DNA from: Danxiaibacter sp048498555
GTDB lineage: Bacteria; Bacteroidota; Bacteroidia; Chitinophagales; Chitinophagaceae
Length of the DNA: 64,000 nt
NCBI GenBank assembly: GCA_048498555.1
Contig: JBEHXT010000020.1
Span: 17,037 to 81,036, forward strand
Direction: 5' to 3'
Made by a program: the position numbers and the translations under genes. The notes below the pieces were generated by a model. The model did not search any database. It was given only the letters and a program-made list of their open reading frames with translations, and was not told the DNA's origin. Below, in pieces: positions 19,036-28,709 of this stretch. Numbering within the stretch: the first letter of the stretch is position 1; every line of letters starts with the position of its first letter.

Positions 19036-20580
19036 CTAGACTTTCAAAATGGCATTCAATATAAAAAACAAGCAGACCAATCCTGCGATATATTGAAGCA
19101 GAAAGTATGCGACCATCCGCAAGTTTCCGAATCTGATTTTTGTAAAATCTATTTTAAATGAGAAAAAGATAAATGATGTATAGAGAAAAACGAGGCTGGC
19201 ATGGCGTACATAATTCTTGTTTTCAAATGCGTCTTCCATCTTATCGATAATAGAACCTACGGGATAAATAAGTTGAAGGCGTTGCCATGTTAATAAATTA
19301 ATGAAGAAAAAAAGCAGCAGCAGTATAAAGCTAATCCAGATAACTCTTCCTTTGTTGTAGCCATAGTTCCACCATGTGCGGTTAATAAAGTTCAGCGTTT
19401 TTTCTACAACGCTTCCTTTGGATGCCAGTTGATTTCTATAATCAATATCTGCTTGTTGATAGGAGTTTGTCTTTGCCTCCTTGCGAAGCTTTTCCAAAAG
19501 CGTCATGTACACATTGTTGATCTCATCTGTTCCATCCTTGTCGTCAAAAAGTAAATGGAGGCCGGCGGGATACTTGAAATTAGCAGCTGTAATATCAGTT
19601 CGGATAATTTTTAAATAACAATCCTTGTTGTTGGGAATCGGAGAGAAGCCAATATCTGCGGGCAATTTGCCACAATCTGCCAGTACCAGTGTGTCAAAAC
19701 GAAGATCTGCCAACGAGGCTGTGGGGCCAAACTTGCATGAAATAAAATAGACATTCTGCACTTTAAAACCTTTCCAATTAAAGCTGCCGTTAATAAAGCA
19801 TTTATTAAAGTATATGGTTTTTGCGATAGACGAAGGTCTTTTCAATAAGAAAATGGAATCAACAAAATTGCTATTGAGTGTGTCTTCTATAAATGAAATA
19901 TCAGTGAAGCCAGAGTTCGTTAGTGTAATGTCGTAAAGATTCGAATGCTCTATAAGCACAGAGGATGTGTCCTTTCGTGACCGCATGTTCTCCAGCCAGA
20001 GTGAGCCTTTGAGCGTACTGTCCGAAAAATTTGACAGATTGGTTATATAAACGAAATCAGTAGTGTCATTTTTAAAAGATATGTTTCCGACACAGTTGAA
20101 AATCTTTAACGTATCCAGGTAACTATTATTGATATTCAGCCCGGCGAAATTCCCGAAGACATTGTTCGTTAATGTAAATGCATATGGCTTGTGTTTAGCG
20201 CCTGTATTGTTCAGTGCTTCAATGGTTACTGCTGAACTAAAAAAAGTGTTTCTAAAATACGGTGGGTCCTCATTCGGGCTGTCGTAAAAATTGCAGTGAT
20301 CAATGAAAATACTATCAGCAACCCATACATTGCCGGTTGCAGAATAAACACTTTCAAAAGTTTTGTAATTAGGTAAAATACTGAAGAGAAAATCCTTTTC
20401 GTTAACATAGGGGATCAGCTTGTTTGTTATTTTTCTCAGAACCGGCAACGAATTGCTCGTAGATGGTTCGTTCTTCACCAGTAAGCCATTGCCAAACAAG
20501 TTTGGGTAGATGGTATCATTCTGGGCATACATATTATTAAGCAGAAACAAGAGCAGGGCCGTTAGACGGATATGTTTCAT
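19036..20580 (-). CDS. Hypothetical exported membrane protein with repeat-like beta region
   Basis: 514 residues from the ATG at 20580; a longer frame exists to 20616, but this start gives a clean signal peptide (MKHIRLTALLLFLLNNMYAQ). Residues 70-330 are rich in short strands with N, F, S and D at regular distances (NVFGNFAGLNINNS, CVGNISFKNDTTD, FNWKGFKVQNVYFISCKFG), like a pentapeptide or right-handed beta-helix repeat. The C-terminal quarter has three membrane segments (VIWISFILLLLFFFINLL; HASLVFLYTSFIFFSFKI; VAYFLLQYIAGLVCLFFIL). The last segment resembles the end of some ion-channel-like repeat proteins, but no pore motif is visible. Function unknown. Confidence 0.7.
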   Translation of the reverse strand: MKHIRLTALLLFLLNNMYAQNDTIYPNLFGNGLLVKNEPSTSNSLPVLRKITNKLIPYVNEKDFLFSILPNYKTFESVYSATGNVWVADSIFIDHCNFYDSPNEDPPYFRNTFFSSAVTIEALNNTGAKHKPYAFTLTNNVFGNFAGLNINNSYLDTLKIFNCVGNISFKNDTTDFVYITNLSNFSDSTLKGSLWLENMRSRKDTSSVLIEHSNLYDITLTNSGFTDISFIEDTLNSNFVDSIFLLKRPSSIAKTIYFNKCFINGSFNWKGFKVQNVYFISCKFGPTASLADLRFDTLVLADCGKLPADIGFSPIPNNKDCYLKIIRTDITAANFKYPAGLHLLFDDKDGTDEINNVYMTLLEKLRKEAKTNSYQQADIDYRNQLASKGSVVEKTLNFINRTWWNYGYNKGRVIWISFILLLLFFFINLLTWQRLQLIYPVGSIIDKMEDAFENKNYVRHASLVFLYTSFIFFSFKIDFTKIRFGNLRMVAYFLLQYIAGLVCLFFILNAILKV

Positions 20581-20684
20581 GTGCCCCAATGTACTAAACC
20601 CATTTGCCAATTGCAATAGGGGAGTGATGGTAACAGAAATAATATATTAAAACTACAGTCGCCGCGTTTCAGCGGATTAAAAAA

Positions 20685-20885
20685 ATAAACCACAGAGGAC
20701 CCAGAGTTTTTTTCACAGAGTATCACAGGTAATGCAAAACATCTGTGGCTCAGTGGTAACAAAATCCAGTTACTCTGTGAAAAACTCCCTTACCTCTGTG
20801 GTTAACCCAATGCCGCAAGGCATTCTAAAATATCCCTTTCGCCTCCGTCATTTTCAATTTTCAATTCTCCATTGTCAATTAAAAA
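20685..20885. repeat. Intergenic micro-repeats (CACAGAG/CTCTGTG and CAATTTTCAATT words)
   Basis: The spacer between two - strand genes contains ACCACAGAGGACCCAGAG, TTCACAGAGTATCACAGG, then TCTGTGGCTCAGTGG, TACTCTGTGAAAAACTCC and CCTCTGTGGTTAACC, which are complementary to the first set and could fold into hairpins. CATTTTCAATTTTCAATTCTC follows. It looks like the repeat family noted at 18897 and 36660. Confidence 0.6.
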
Positions 20886-23282
20886 CTATTCTGTTCTCAA
20901 ACTCTTCACCGGATTCGCAAGCGCCGCCTTAATTGCAGAATAACCAACCGTTATCCATGCGATAAACACCGAACAAATGAGTGTTACAAGGAAGACGCCA
21001 ATGCCCATATCAATACGGAAACTGTATTGCTGCAACCATTCGTGCATAAAGTACCAGGCAATAGGTGCGGCTATTAAAAATGCCAACGCGATAAGTATTG
21101 TAAACTCGCGCGATAACAGCAACAATATGTTGGCTATGGAAGCGCCCAATACTTTGCGTATGCCGATCTCCTTTCTTTTTCGCAAAGCCATAAAGCTGAT
21201 CAAGCCATACAATCCAAGGCAGGAGATAAAAATGGCAATGCTTGCAAAAAGTTTATATAACTGCGTTAGCTGTTTTTCCTGTTTGTAATAATTTGCTATG
21301 TCCTGGTCAAAAAAGCTGTATTCAAAAACATAGTTAGGAAAAAGCTTGTTCCATGCGGTAGCCATTCCTGCAAGCACCTGTTGCGTTTTATCGGTTTCGA
21401 TTTTTATGTTGGCAATTCCATAGCTTCTTTTGGCAGACATCATTACAACCGGATCGATGGGGTCTTTTAATGAATGTATGTGATAGTCTTTTACTACCCC
21501 GACAATCGGGCTTAATTTGCCAGCAACGTTGATGTTTCTTCCAATAGCATCCTGTGGGTTTTTGATTCCAAGTGCTTTTACCAGCGTCTCATTCACTACA
21601 TATTCACCACCCGTATCGGATGCATAATATATGCGGCCTGCAGCCATTTTAAGATGATAGATATTGAAATAGCTTGTGTCAGCTGGTTTCATGTTCACGA
21701 TCAGGTCCGCGTTTTTTGTATTGTTGGATGCCACGCGAAGATCTGTTGCCCAGCCTCCGTTACCTGATGGTGCAAATGTGCTAAAGCTAGCTTCGCTAAC
21801 GCCGGGCATCCTTTTTAATTCGTCGCGAAGAATGTCGTATTTAGTGAAGCTTAAACTATCACGCGGAAGACTGGCGGTAACAATCGCGTCTTTGCTAAAG
21901 CCCATATCAGCATTGCTGAAATATTTCATTTGAGCAACCACCACTAGTGTGCCGATAATAAGTGCCTGGGCAATCACAAACTGGAAAACAACAAGGCCTC
22001 TTCTAAGCGTAATGCCTTTACCTGGCTCGGATGTTAATTTGCCTTTTAAAACAGTTATTGGGTTAAAGCCTGCAAGAATAAGCGCGGGATAAAATCCTGA
22101 TAAAATAGTAACCGTAATCAATGATAACAGGATGAATACAATTGTTACTGGCGTAAATAAACTACCAACGGAGAGGTTAATCTCAAGCAGGCTGTTTAAG
22201 AAAGGAACAGTAACAATTGATACAATGATGGCGCCGATCATTGCGATAACACAGGCCGCGCCTGTCTCACTAAAAAACTGAACAATCAATTGCTTGCGTG
22301 TCCCTCCCAATACTTTTCTTACGCCCACTTCTTTAGATCTGATAACGGCATTGGCTGTAGAAAGATTAATAAAGTTTACGCAGGCTATAATCAGTAAAAA
22401 TATCCCGATAAGTGTGAGTGCAGTCACTAGCTGCTTGCTGAAAGTCCGGCCATTGAAATTACCTAAGCGTGCATCATAGTGCATCTCTTTCAATGGCTGA
22501 AGTTCAAATTTGTAACCTGCATTTTCCGGAGGTATATGCCTTTGCATAAATGCAGGCAATAATGCGCTCATCTGCGCCGCAGAGAAATTGTTCTGAAGCT
22601 CTATAAAACAATAGTTGTCGTCATCTATGCTTGCCCAGTCTTTCATATCAGGATTGAGGGAGGCATAAGACACCACCATTCCCAGGGGAAAATCTGTGTT
22701 AACCGGCGGATTTTCCAATATGCCGGTAACCCGCAGGTTATGCCCGTACACTTTAACTTCCTTGCCAATGGCTGTTTCCCAGTCTCCGAAATATTTTGTT
22801 GCAAATTGTTTTGAAAGAAGAATAGTGTTAGGATCGGTTATGCAGTTGTCGGGGTTACCTTTTACAATTTTAAAATTGAAAGTCTTGAAAAATTGTTGCT
22901 CAGCAATAAATACGCCGCGGTTTTCCTTGAACTTTTTTAGGGTCTCTCCGTTAGCGCCGGGAACAATTACCTGGACATCGTTCTGCGACATAACAGCGGT
23001 AACATTTTTTAATTGCGGATAGTCAGTTCTTAATCCGTTGGTTACAGGGAAAGGCACACCGGTTCTGTAGTCACGGTCTTCGCCTGTTTTACCAGCTCTT
23101 ACCACCCGGTAAATATTGTTCTTGTTGGTATGAAAGTTATCAAAGCTGCTTTCGTAGGATATAACAAGGAATATCAGCAAAAAAGCGCTGAACCCTACAA
23201 GGAGTCCCGTAATGTTTATAATTGTATGTACCTTATTGCGCAACAGGTTTCTTACTGCTGTCTTCAAGTAGTTTTTGAACAT
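20886..23282 (-). CDS. FtsX/MacB-type ABC transporter permease
   Basis: 798 residues with two FtsX-MacB modules. Residues 1-20 are the usual amphipathic start (MFKNYLKTAVRNLLRNKVHT), followed by a membrane helix near 21-43. A MacB periplasmic core domain fills about 45-260. FtsX helices are near 285-445, with the conserved SKEVGVRKVLGGTRKQL. A second periplasmic core spans about 460-660, and the terminal FtsX segment has RKRKEIGIRKVLGASIANIL. Such permeases couple ATP hydrolysis by a partner ATPase to envelope transport or mechanotransmission. No ATPase gene is adjacent, as is common for these families in Bacteroidota. The substrate cannot be assigned. Confidence 0.88.
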   Translation of the reverse strand: MFKNYLKTAVRNLLRNKVHTIINITGLLVGFSAFLLIFLVISYESSFDNFHTNKNNIYRVVRAGKTGEDRDYRTGVPFPVTNGLRTDYPQLKNVTAVMSQNDVQVIVPGANGETLKKFKENRGVFIAEQQFFKTFNFKIVKGNPDNCITDPNTILLSKQFATKYFGDWETAIGKEVKVYGHNLRVTGILENPPVNTDFPLGMVVSYASLNPDMKDWASIDDDNYCFIELQNNFSAAQMSALLPAFMQRHIPPENAGYKFELQPLKEMHYDARLGNFNGRTFSKQLVTALTLIGIFLLIIACVNFINLSTANAVIRSKEVGVRKVLGGTRKQLIVQFFSETGAACVIAMIGAIIVSIVTVPFLNSLLEINLSVGSLFTPVTIVFILLSLITVTILSGFYPALILAGFNPITVLKGKLTSEPGKGITLRRGLVVFQFVIAQALIIGTLVVVAQMKYFSNADMGFSKDAIVTASLPRDSLSFTKYDILRDELKRMPGVSEASFSTFAPSGNGGWATDLRVASNNTKNADLIVNMKPADTSYFNIYHLKMAAGRIYYASDTGGEYVVNETLVKALGIKNPQDAIGRNINVAGKLSPIVGVVKDYHIHSLKDPIDPVVMMSAKRSYGIANIKIETDKTQQVLAGMATAWNKLFPNYVFEYSFFDQDIANYYKQEKQLTQLYKLFASIAIFISCLGLYGLISFMALRKRKEIGIRKVLGASIANILLLLSREFTILIALAFLIAAPIAWYFMHEWLQQYSFRIDMGIGVFLVTLICSVFIAWITVGYSAIKAALANPVKSLRTE

Positions 23283-23636
23283 GGCGATCTGTTTGACTAG
23301 TCAGAATTAATTCGGGTTTTCAACCTCCAGAACGGTGCCAGTTGGCTTATCTTAAGAAGTTAAGTAGTTTACATATTATAATAAGTGCTGTAGTGTTCGA
23401 TTTTGATACCTTCGCCGTCCGGTTCTGGTAGCTGCGTGTTCACGCAGCGATGGCAGGGAAGCAAAGACGCGGCGGGGCTTTTATAATAGTGAGAGCGATC
23501 ACATATACAACAATCCTCTGTGTAATATTTACATCCATTGCCAGGAAAACAAAATGCGTTGGCTGTTGTTGTTTGTATATCCTTCTGTATAAATTGTAAC
23601 TTATATACTTTGTTCCACATTTAAAATCTAAGAACG
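23283..23636. other. Divergent intergenic region with a possible SDR promoter
   Basis: No gene supported; the - strand frames at 23369-23664 have no domain. A near-consensus -7 box, TATACTTTG at 23604-23612, lies 24 bases before the SDR start. No convincing -33 element was found. Confidence 0.5.
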
Positions 23637-24386
23637 ATGAACAGCCTGGATAAAAAAATCGCAATTGTTACTGGTGCCGGATCTGGCATAGGCCGCGCCA
23701 TATCGTTGCTCTATGCATCCGAAGGAGCCAAAATAGTGGTGTCTGATATTAGCGAAGCTGGGGGAAATGAAACGGTAAAAGAGATTGAAGCAAAGGGTGG
23801 AGAAGCCTTTTTTGTAAAAGCCGACACATCAAAAGCAAGCGACAATGAACAATTGGTGAATGCAGCAGTCAAACATTTTGGGGCATTGCACATAGCGGTG
23901 AACAATGCAGGCATCGGTGGCCCTATAAGCTCCGTTGGCGACTATCCGATCGACGGGTGGGATAAAGTGATTGCCATTAATTTGTCTGGTGTCTTTTATG
24001 GCTTGCGGTATCAAATACCTGCCATCATCACTGCAGGCGGAGGAAGCATTGTAAACATGGCCTCCATATTAGGTAAGGTTGGTACCAAAGGTTCTGCGGC
24101 TTATGTTGCGGCGAAGCATGGCGTTATTGGCCTTACGGAGGCTGCTGCATTGGAGTATGCCGACAAAAACATCAGAATAAACGCCGTTGGCCCGGGATAT
24201 ATCGTAACGCCGCTGTTGAGTGGGATGGATCAGGCCACAACAAATGCATTGATTGGGTTACATCCCATGGGCAGGCTTGGAACCGCAGAAGAGGTTGCCG
24301 AGCTGGCTTTATGGCTTAATTCAGATAAGGCTTCATTTGTTACCGGAGCTTACTACAACGTTGATGGCGGTTATCTTGCGAAGTAA
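23637..24386 (+). CDS. Short-chain dehydrogenase/reductase (SDR)
   Basis: 249 residues, the usual length for a classical SDR. The Rossmann cofactor motif is T12-G-A-G-S-G-I-G19, with NNAG at 89-92. The catalytic set is N115, S143, Y156 and K160 (YVAAKHG). D37 at the end of the second strand (VVSDIS) suggests NAD(H) rather than NADP(H). The C-terminal block PGYIVTPL, MGRLGTAEEVAELALWL and VDGGYLAK is typical of the glucose 1-dehydrogenase/FabG-like group. The substrate is unknown. It stands alone on the + strand. Confidence 0.9.
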   Translation: MNSLDKKIAIVTGAGSGIGRAISLLYASEGAKIVVSDISEAGGNETVKEIEAKGGEAFFVKADTSKASDNEQLVNAAVKHFGALHIAVNNAGIGGPISSVGDYPIDGWDKVIAINLSGVFYGLRYQIPAIITAGGGSIVNMASILGKVGTKGSAAYVAAKHGVIGLTEAAALEYADKNIRINAVGPGYIVTPLLSGMDQATTNALIGLHPMGRLGTAEEVAELALWLNSDKASFVTGAYYNVDGGYLAK

Positions 24387-24743
24387 TGTTTTTTATAGCG
24401 GCTTCATCTGCAGCAGGAAAATTCGTAGTATTTGATCACCTTTTTATTTCACCCAGCGTTTTAAAATCCTGCAAAATTTCGTATATTAGAAAGGAAATCC
24501 CTATGGTTCAAACTAACCTTGCCATATTGCCCCTTTATCGTAATTGTTTTGCTGCGTTATTGACAAAAAACAGTGCTCCGTTATGTCTTGCTCAACGTTT
24601 CATATATAAGTATGTATTTTGGTTTCCTGGCCAGATTTGCAATGTTTTTGTCTATAGCCGAGGTGAGTAGTGCGTAATGCACAAAAAGCATTTATCAACA
24701 TTAAAAAAGTGGATGGGCAATAAGAGCAGCATAAAGATCTGCT
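24387..24743. other. Intergenic region, nothing assigned
   Basis: About 357 bases between two + strand genes. Frames here (for example 24386-24670) read as low-plausibility protein. No terminator with a clear T-tract was found. Confidence 0.5.
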
Positions 24744-25487
24744 ATGAGCAAAAAACATCACAAATGGCTTAAACACCAGGCTCAGTTGCAATTGCAGGAA
24801 TCGGCCCTGGTTCATAATGCTAATAACAAAAAGGTGCCTGCGCGAGGGTTGAGTAATTCTTTATACTTGTTGCTGGCAATAGTAATTCTGTTGGGGATAG
24901 CATTACTTGCCGTGCCGTCGTTGCGGGATTATCTTTTTAAATCATCCAAAGAAAAATTGTTTGAACAGTCTCACCGCATCGGCCTCATTATTCCGAAAGA
25001 AGTGCAGGCAAGGCAGACTGTAATACAATTAAGGTTGGGTAAACATAACTCCCAGGATGTTCCTATTTCGCAACTTAGGCAAGGTATGTATGTGAACAGT
25101 AAGCTTTCTTCGGCTTGTTCAAATGATCCTTATAAACTATACATGAAATTGGAAGATCAGAAATTATTTCTTTCTGCTGAAATAAAATCACTGGATGGTA
25201 AGGTGATTGGAGATCTTCGCGAAAATAAATGGATATCGAAGAATGAGGTGATTGATTATCATGGTGATGGCACTACCTATTTTGAAGTGATGGATGATAA
25301 AAAAAGAATACCGTTCAGTATATCCTGCAATGGCAGTGAAATATTGCTGAACGGTATTTTTGTTGACAAGGATTGTTTTGTGATTTTAAATGATGAAGCA
25401 CTGGTAACACGAGATCTGAATGAAGCTACCACCAGGGCGTCTGCAATAAAACCATTTATGCCTTTTGATGATGATGATGAGAATTGA
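24744..25487 (+). CDS. Hypothetical single-span membrane protein
   Basis: 247 residues. A basic, Gln-rich N-terminus (MSKKHHKWLKHQAQLQLQES) precedes one membrane helix (LYLLLAIVILLGIALLAVPS, about 42-61). A soluble domain of about 185 residues follows, probably outside the cytoplasm. It has alternating strand-like segments, two Cys (SSACSNDPYK and FSISCNGSE) that could pair, and an acidic tail (PFDDDDEN). Nothing matches a family I recognise. It ends 6 bp from the stop of the convergent esterase gene. Confidence 0.75.
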   Translation: MSKKHHKWLKHQAQLQLQESALVHNANNKKVPARGLSNSLYLLLAIVILLGIALLAVPSLRDYLFKSSKEKLFEQSHRIGLIIPKEVQARQTVIQLRLGKHNSQDVPISQLRQGMYVNSKLSSACSNDPYKLYMKLEDQKLFLSAEIKSLDGKVIGDLRENKWISKNEVIDYHGDGTTYFEVMDDKKRIPFSISCNGSEILLNGIFVDKDCFVILNDEALVTRDLNEATTRASAIKPFMPFDDDDEN

Positions 25488-25493
25488 AGACCT

Positions 25494-26132
25494 TTAAGAA
25501 TTACCTTGTTCTTCATTGTTAAACAGGAGCTTATTTACCTGTTCGATCTCATCCTGTATAATCGTATGCCCCATATTGGGATAAATTTTTTCCGTTACAT
25601 CAGCTCCCATTTCTTTTAAAATGTTGCCCGATGCATAAACCCTTTCAACAGGAACATGAACGTCATGATCACTTGTGCCTATAAAAACAGGTGTATTATC
25701 AAAGTTGCCGGTATAATTTTCACGATAGATTTTATCTCCTATAAGCCCGCCGGTAAACGCAGCTATTCCGCCCCATCTTGTCGCGTTGCGTGTTGCAAAC
25801 TCCAGTGTAAGGCAGGCGCCCTGCGAAAAGCCCATTATGTAAATATTGTTTTTATCGATGCCTGCTGTAACAATATCCTGCACTATTTCTTTCAAAACGT
25901 CTATTGCTGAAGTGAGCCATGGCTCATTCTGTTGCACCGGCGCAATAAATGAAAATGGATACCAGGTGTTATTGGTGGCCTGCGGAGCCAGCAAAGCAAA
26001 GTCAGTAAGTGGAAAATACTGAGCAAGCGACAGAATATCAGCAGCTCTTGCTCCCCGCCCGTGCAGCAGGATCAATGCTTTTGACGCTTCCGATAATGGC
26101 TTGCCAGCAGTGGTTATATTTTTTTGATGCAT
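25494..26132 (-). CDS. Phospholipase/carboxylesterase, MhqD-like
   Basis: 212 residues from the ATG at 26132; the longer frame uses a TTG at 26156 inside the upstream gene. Alpha/beta hydrolase with LLHGRGA (oxyanion region), nucleophile S103 in GFSQGA, acid D157 in the HDVHVP segment and H189 in MGHT, all well placed. It follows the ring-cleaving dioxygenase gene with 4 bp between stop and start, so the two are an operon. In Bacillus, the esterase MhqD and dioxygenase MhqO belong to the hydroquinone/catechol stress regulon; a similar detoxification role here is inference. Confidence 0.87.
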   Translation of the reverse strand: MHQKNITTAGKPLSEASKALILLHGRGARAADILSLAQYFPLTDFALLAPQATNNTWYPFSFIAPVQQNEPWLTSAIDVLKEIVQDIVTAGIDKNNIYIMGFSQGACLTLEFATRNATRWGGIAAFTGGLIGDKIYRENYTGNFDNTPVFIGTSDHDVHVPVERVYASGNILKEMGADVTEKIYPNMGHTIIQDEIEQVNKLLFNNEEQGNS

Positions 26133-26136
26133 ATCA

Positions 26137-27090
26137 TTATTTATAATTATCCGCAAGAAAAGAAACCGGATCTACAACGTTTTCAATTTCTTTTCTCATT
26201 GATTCATATTGTGGAGGAAGTTTTAGTGCTTCGCCTAAATGTGCAGGTTCTTCATCTACAGCAAAGCCAGGGCCTGCTGTAGCAATTTCAAACAAAACAC
26301 CTCCCGGCTCCCTGAAATATACTGAAGTAAAATATTGCCTGTCTAATACGGGCGTTGGGTTCAGCGTGCGTGCGGAAATTTTTTGCCTGGCCTCCAGTTG
26401 TGTTTCGGCATTTGGTGTCGCAAAAGCAATATGATGCACGGTTCCATTACCGCCTAAACCCCTTAGCCTGTCAGGCATGCAAAGAATATCCACATAATTT
26501 CCGGGTGTATCATTGGCTGCAAAACGAAAGCGGTTGCCTTCTTCAGATATCAATGTGTGGTCCATTTGTTCCGTCAATAAAGCAGCCGTGCGTTCATAAC
26601 CCTCTTCCCATATTTCTACATTATAGAATCCTTTGATAGCGTGTTCTTCAGGAATCTGCCCGTAGCTAAATCCAGCCCTGTTATCTTTGTCTGTAAACAC
26701 AAGCTCTAGCCCAAGCCCGTCATGGTCTTCAAAGTAAATGAATGCTTCGTTCTTAAATCTTTCCTGCGCGGGCTTTTGTTTGATGTCAAATTTAGACAAC
26801 CTGTCTTGCCAGTACCCGATGCTATTGTATGGAACTGAAAAGCTGGTTGTGTTCAGCATGCCCTTGCCATGCCTGCCGCTTTGAACGTGGCCGTAAGGGA
26901 AAAATGTAAGGATGCTTCCCGGTGCGCCTTGTTCATTGCCGTAGTAAAAGTGATAAACTTCGGGTGCATCAAAATTTACAGTCTTTTTTACAAGCCTAAG
27001 CCCGAGTATGCCCGCATAAAAGTCAATGTTTTTCTGCGATTTGCCTGCAATGGCTGTTACGTGATGAATGCCTGTAATTAATTGGCTCAT
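26137..27090 (-). CDS. Ring-cleaving dioxygenase of the VOC superfamily, MhqO-like
   Basis: 317 residues from the ATG at 27090, where MSQLITGIHHVTAIAG begins as in the family; the frame extends to 27183 without support. Two VOC modules are visible. Metal-ligand segments are GIHHVTA (first His), VHHIAFAT in the second half and VLFEIAT (Glu) near residue 270. Conserved blocks include LGLRLVKKTVNFD, FFPYG, GLGLELV and TSVYFREPGG. Relatives are called ring-cleaving dioxygenases of the PcpA/MhqA/MhqO type, acting on hydroquinones with Fe(II). It is co-transcribed with the esterase downstream. Confidence 0.88.
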   Translation of the reverse strand: MSQLITGIHHVTAIAGKSQKNIDFYAGILGLRLVKKTVNFDAPEVYHFYYGNEQGAPGSILTFFPYGHVQSGRHGKGMLNTTSFSVPYNSIGYWQDRLSKFDIKQKPAQERFKNEAFIYFEDHDGLGLELVFTDKDNRAGFSYGQIPEEHAIKGFYNVEIWEEGYERTAALLTEQMDHTLISEEGNRFRFAANDTPGNYVDILCMPDRLRGLGGNGTVHHIAFATPNAETQLEARQKISARTLNPTPVLDRQYFTSVYFREPGGVLFEIATAGPGFAVDEEPAHLGEALKLPPQYESMRKEIENVVDPVSFLADNYK

Positions 27091-27277
27091 ATAGTTGATT
27101 GATATTTTGAAGATGTCGGTGAGTAGTTCCTTAACCTGTATAGCCGAACGAAGGCAAAATATACATCTTTTCAAAAAAATCAAACAGCCACATTAAGAAT
27201 TACAACAATTGCTGACTTTATGCGACAGAAAAATCCACAGGCGCTTTATGAAGAATGAGATTGAGCCAATCGCCGTT

Positions 27278-28090
27278 TTAAAATTCATAGCGGAGGAGGC
27301 GTAACATATTGTTGAGTGGAGGAATTTTGCCCATAGCACCATAAAGAAAACGGTAGCCTAACGGTAGCTTCTTTATGAATGGCGATTGAAATACTGATAG
27401 GCCGGAAATTCGTGTTGACCGAAGGTCCAGCTGGTCAACTTCTTCAAGGTTGTCCACGGCCCACTTATGAACAGCGCCAGTTGTTGCCATTAATTTTTTT
27501 CTGCCCGACCGGATGGCAAATGAGCTCATTACATCAAAGATCAATTGCCCGTGGGGGAAGAATGTTGTGAGGCGGTTAAGTAGTATCCGTACTTCATCTT
27601 CTGTTAAATATTCCAACAAGCCTTCTGCAATTATTATTGCAGGCCTATCAGTGGGCAATTGTTTCATCCAGCTAAGGCCTGTTACAGAAGATGCGATCAT
27701 TGTATAGCCGTTCTTGTTTTCAAAAAAGCGCTGCCTAAGTTGAATGACTTCCGGGTAATCCAAATCAAACCAGCGAATGTTTACCGGTGGGTTTATTCTT
27801 GCAATTCTCGTGTCTAATCCGCAACCAAGGTTAAGCACAACAGCGTTGGGGTGCCAGTCGAGGTACTCCTTCAGCCATTCATCATATTGCCTTGCCCTTA
27901 CAACTATAATATTATTGTTGGCAAAGCCTGGCAGCTTATTAAAATCATAGTTCATCTGTTGAACAATGGCATCCGCGGTTATGTCGTGAAGAATTGAGCG
28001 CGTTGAACGGCTGTCAAGTGCTTTGGCGTATAAGGTTATGAATAAAGTTTCCTTCGCCTTTGTCAGAAGGATTTGATTTGTCTGTTGCAT
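27278..28090 (-). CDS. SAM-dependent methyltransferase, LCM/TcmP (PPM1) family
   Basis: 270 residues. The SAM-binding motif is VVLNLGCGLDTRIARI near 85-100, followed by WFDLDYPEVIQLRQ, which is the LCM-family pattern in place of a classical motif II. AIIIAEGLLEYLTEDEVRILL is the typical motif around 150-170. The N-terminal KETLFITLYAKALDSR and the C-terminal ISGLSVFQ region also fit. Family members methylate carboxylate or hydroxyl groups of proteins or polyketides; the substrate here is unknown. It is a single gene with no biosynthetic cluster nearby. Confidence 0.85.
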   Translation of the reverse strand: MQQTNQILLTKAKETLFITLYAKALDSRSTRSILHDITADAIVQQMNYDFNKLPGFANNNIIVVRARQYDEWLKEYLDWHPNAVVLNLGCGLDTRIARINPPVNIRWFDLDYPEVIQLRQRFFENKNGYTMIASSVTGLSWMKQLPTDRPAIIIAEGLLEYLTEDEVRILLNRLTTFFPHGQLIFDVMSSFAIRSGRKKLMATTGAVHKWAVDNLEEVDQLDLRSTRISGLSVFQSPFIKKLPLGYRFLYGAMGKIPPLNNMLRLLRYEF

Positions 28091-28469
28091 GCACGGTCAC
28101 TTTGAAATCTTGGAATTTATAAGATGACGGTCGTGGGTTACTATTACGCTTCGGTGGGTAAGAATACAATGGCTTGGATACGAGAAAGATAATAATTTTT
28201 ATTTTGATATCCGGATGAACCTGATTAAAATTATCAATTGTAAAAAGATGTTTAGCGATTAATTGAAGTTCAAATCGGGTGTTTCGTCATTCATGCGCTT
28301 GTTTAAATTTATGCTAATAAAAAACTGCACTGCAGAATATTTTCATTTCAGTTCAAAACGCTTCTGCCTTCAATTACAGCAATTACACGTAGTTGATTTT
28401 ATTTCATTTCAGCTTTATGCCTCAAACCTCATGCCCATATCTTTTCTTTATGCTTCACGCATTTTTTCC
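28091..28469. other. Intergenic region, nothing assigned
   Basis: About 380 bases, AT-rich, between a small - strand gene and the methyltransferase. A + strand frame at 28263-28553 overlaps the small gene and has no protein-like pattern. Confidence 0.45.
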
Positions 28470-28709
28470 TCACTCACCCTTATACCATTCAATCACGAAT
28501 TCACCAATTGCTTCAGCAAGTTCTTTGTTCGCCCCGTTTTGAAATGCCCATAGGTTGTTATTGCATTCTAACATGCCAGCGGATTTATCTTCTATTATAA
28601 CATTAAATTGCTTGGGGTAATCTTTGTCGTTATTGCCAATAGGTATTAACGTTCCTGCTACAGTATCAAGGTTTGCCGTTACAACAAAGTCAAAAGGATC
28701 ATATTTCAT
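28470..28709 (-). CDS. Small hypothetical protein (79 aa)
   Basis: 79 residues with a sensible composition: MKYDPFDFVVTANLDTVAGT, IPIGNNDKDYPKQFNVII, then a predicted helix (NKELAEAIGEFVIEWYKGE). It looks like a compact alpha/beta cytoplasmic protein. The opposite-strand frame across it is poor by comparison. There is no known domain and no functional context beyond the HopJ gene, which is divergent. Confidence 0.65.
   Translation of the reverse strand: MKYDPFDFVVTANLDTVAGTLIPIGNNDKDYPKQFNVIIEDKSAGMLECNNNLWAFQNGANKELAEAIGEFVIEWYKGE

Noticed and set aside
24386..24670. 94-codon frame after the SDR gene
   Set aside because: Its ATG overlaps the last base of the SDR stop codon, but the translation is Cys/Phe-rich with no domain, and no terminator or start site supports it.
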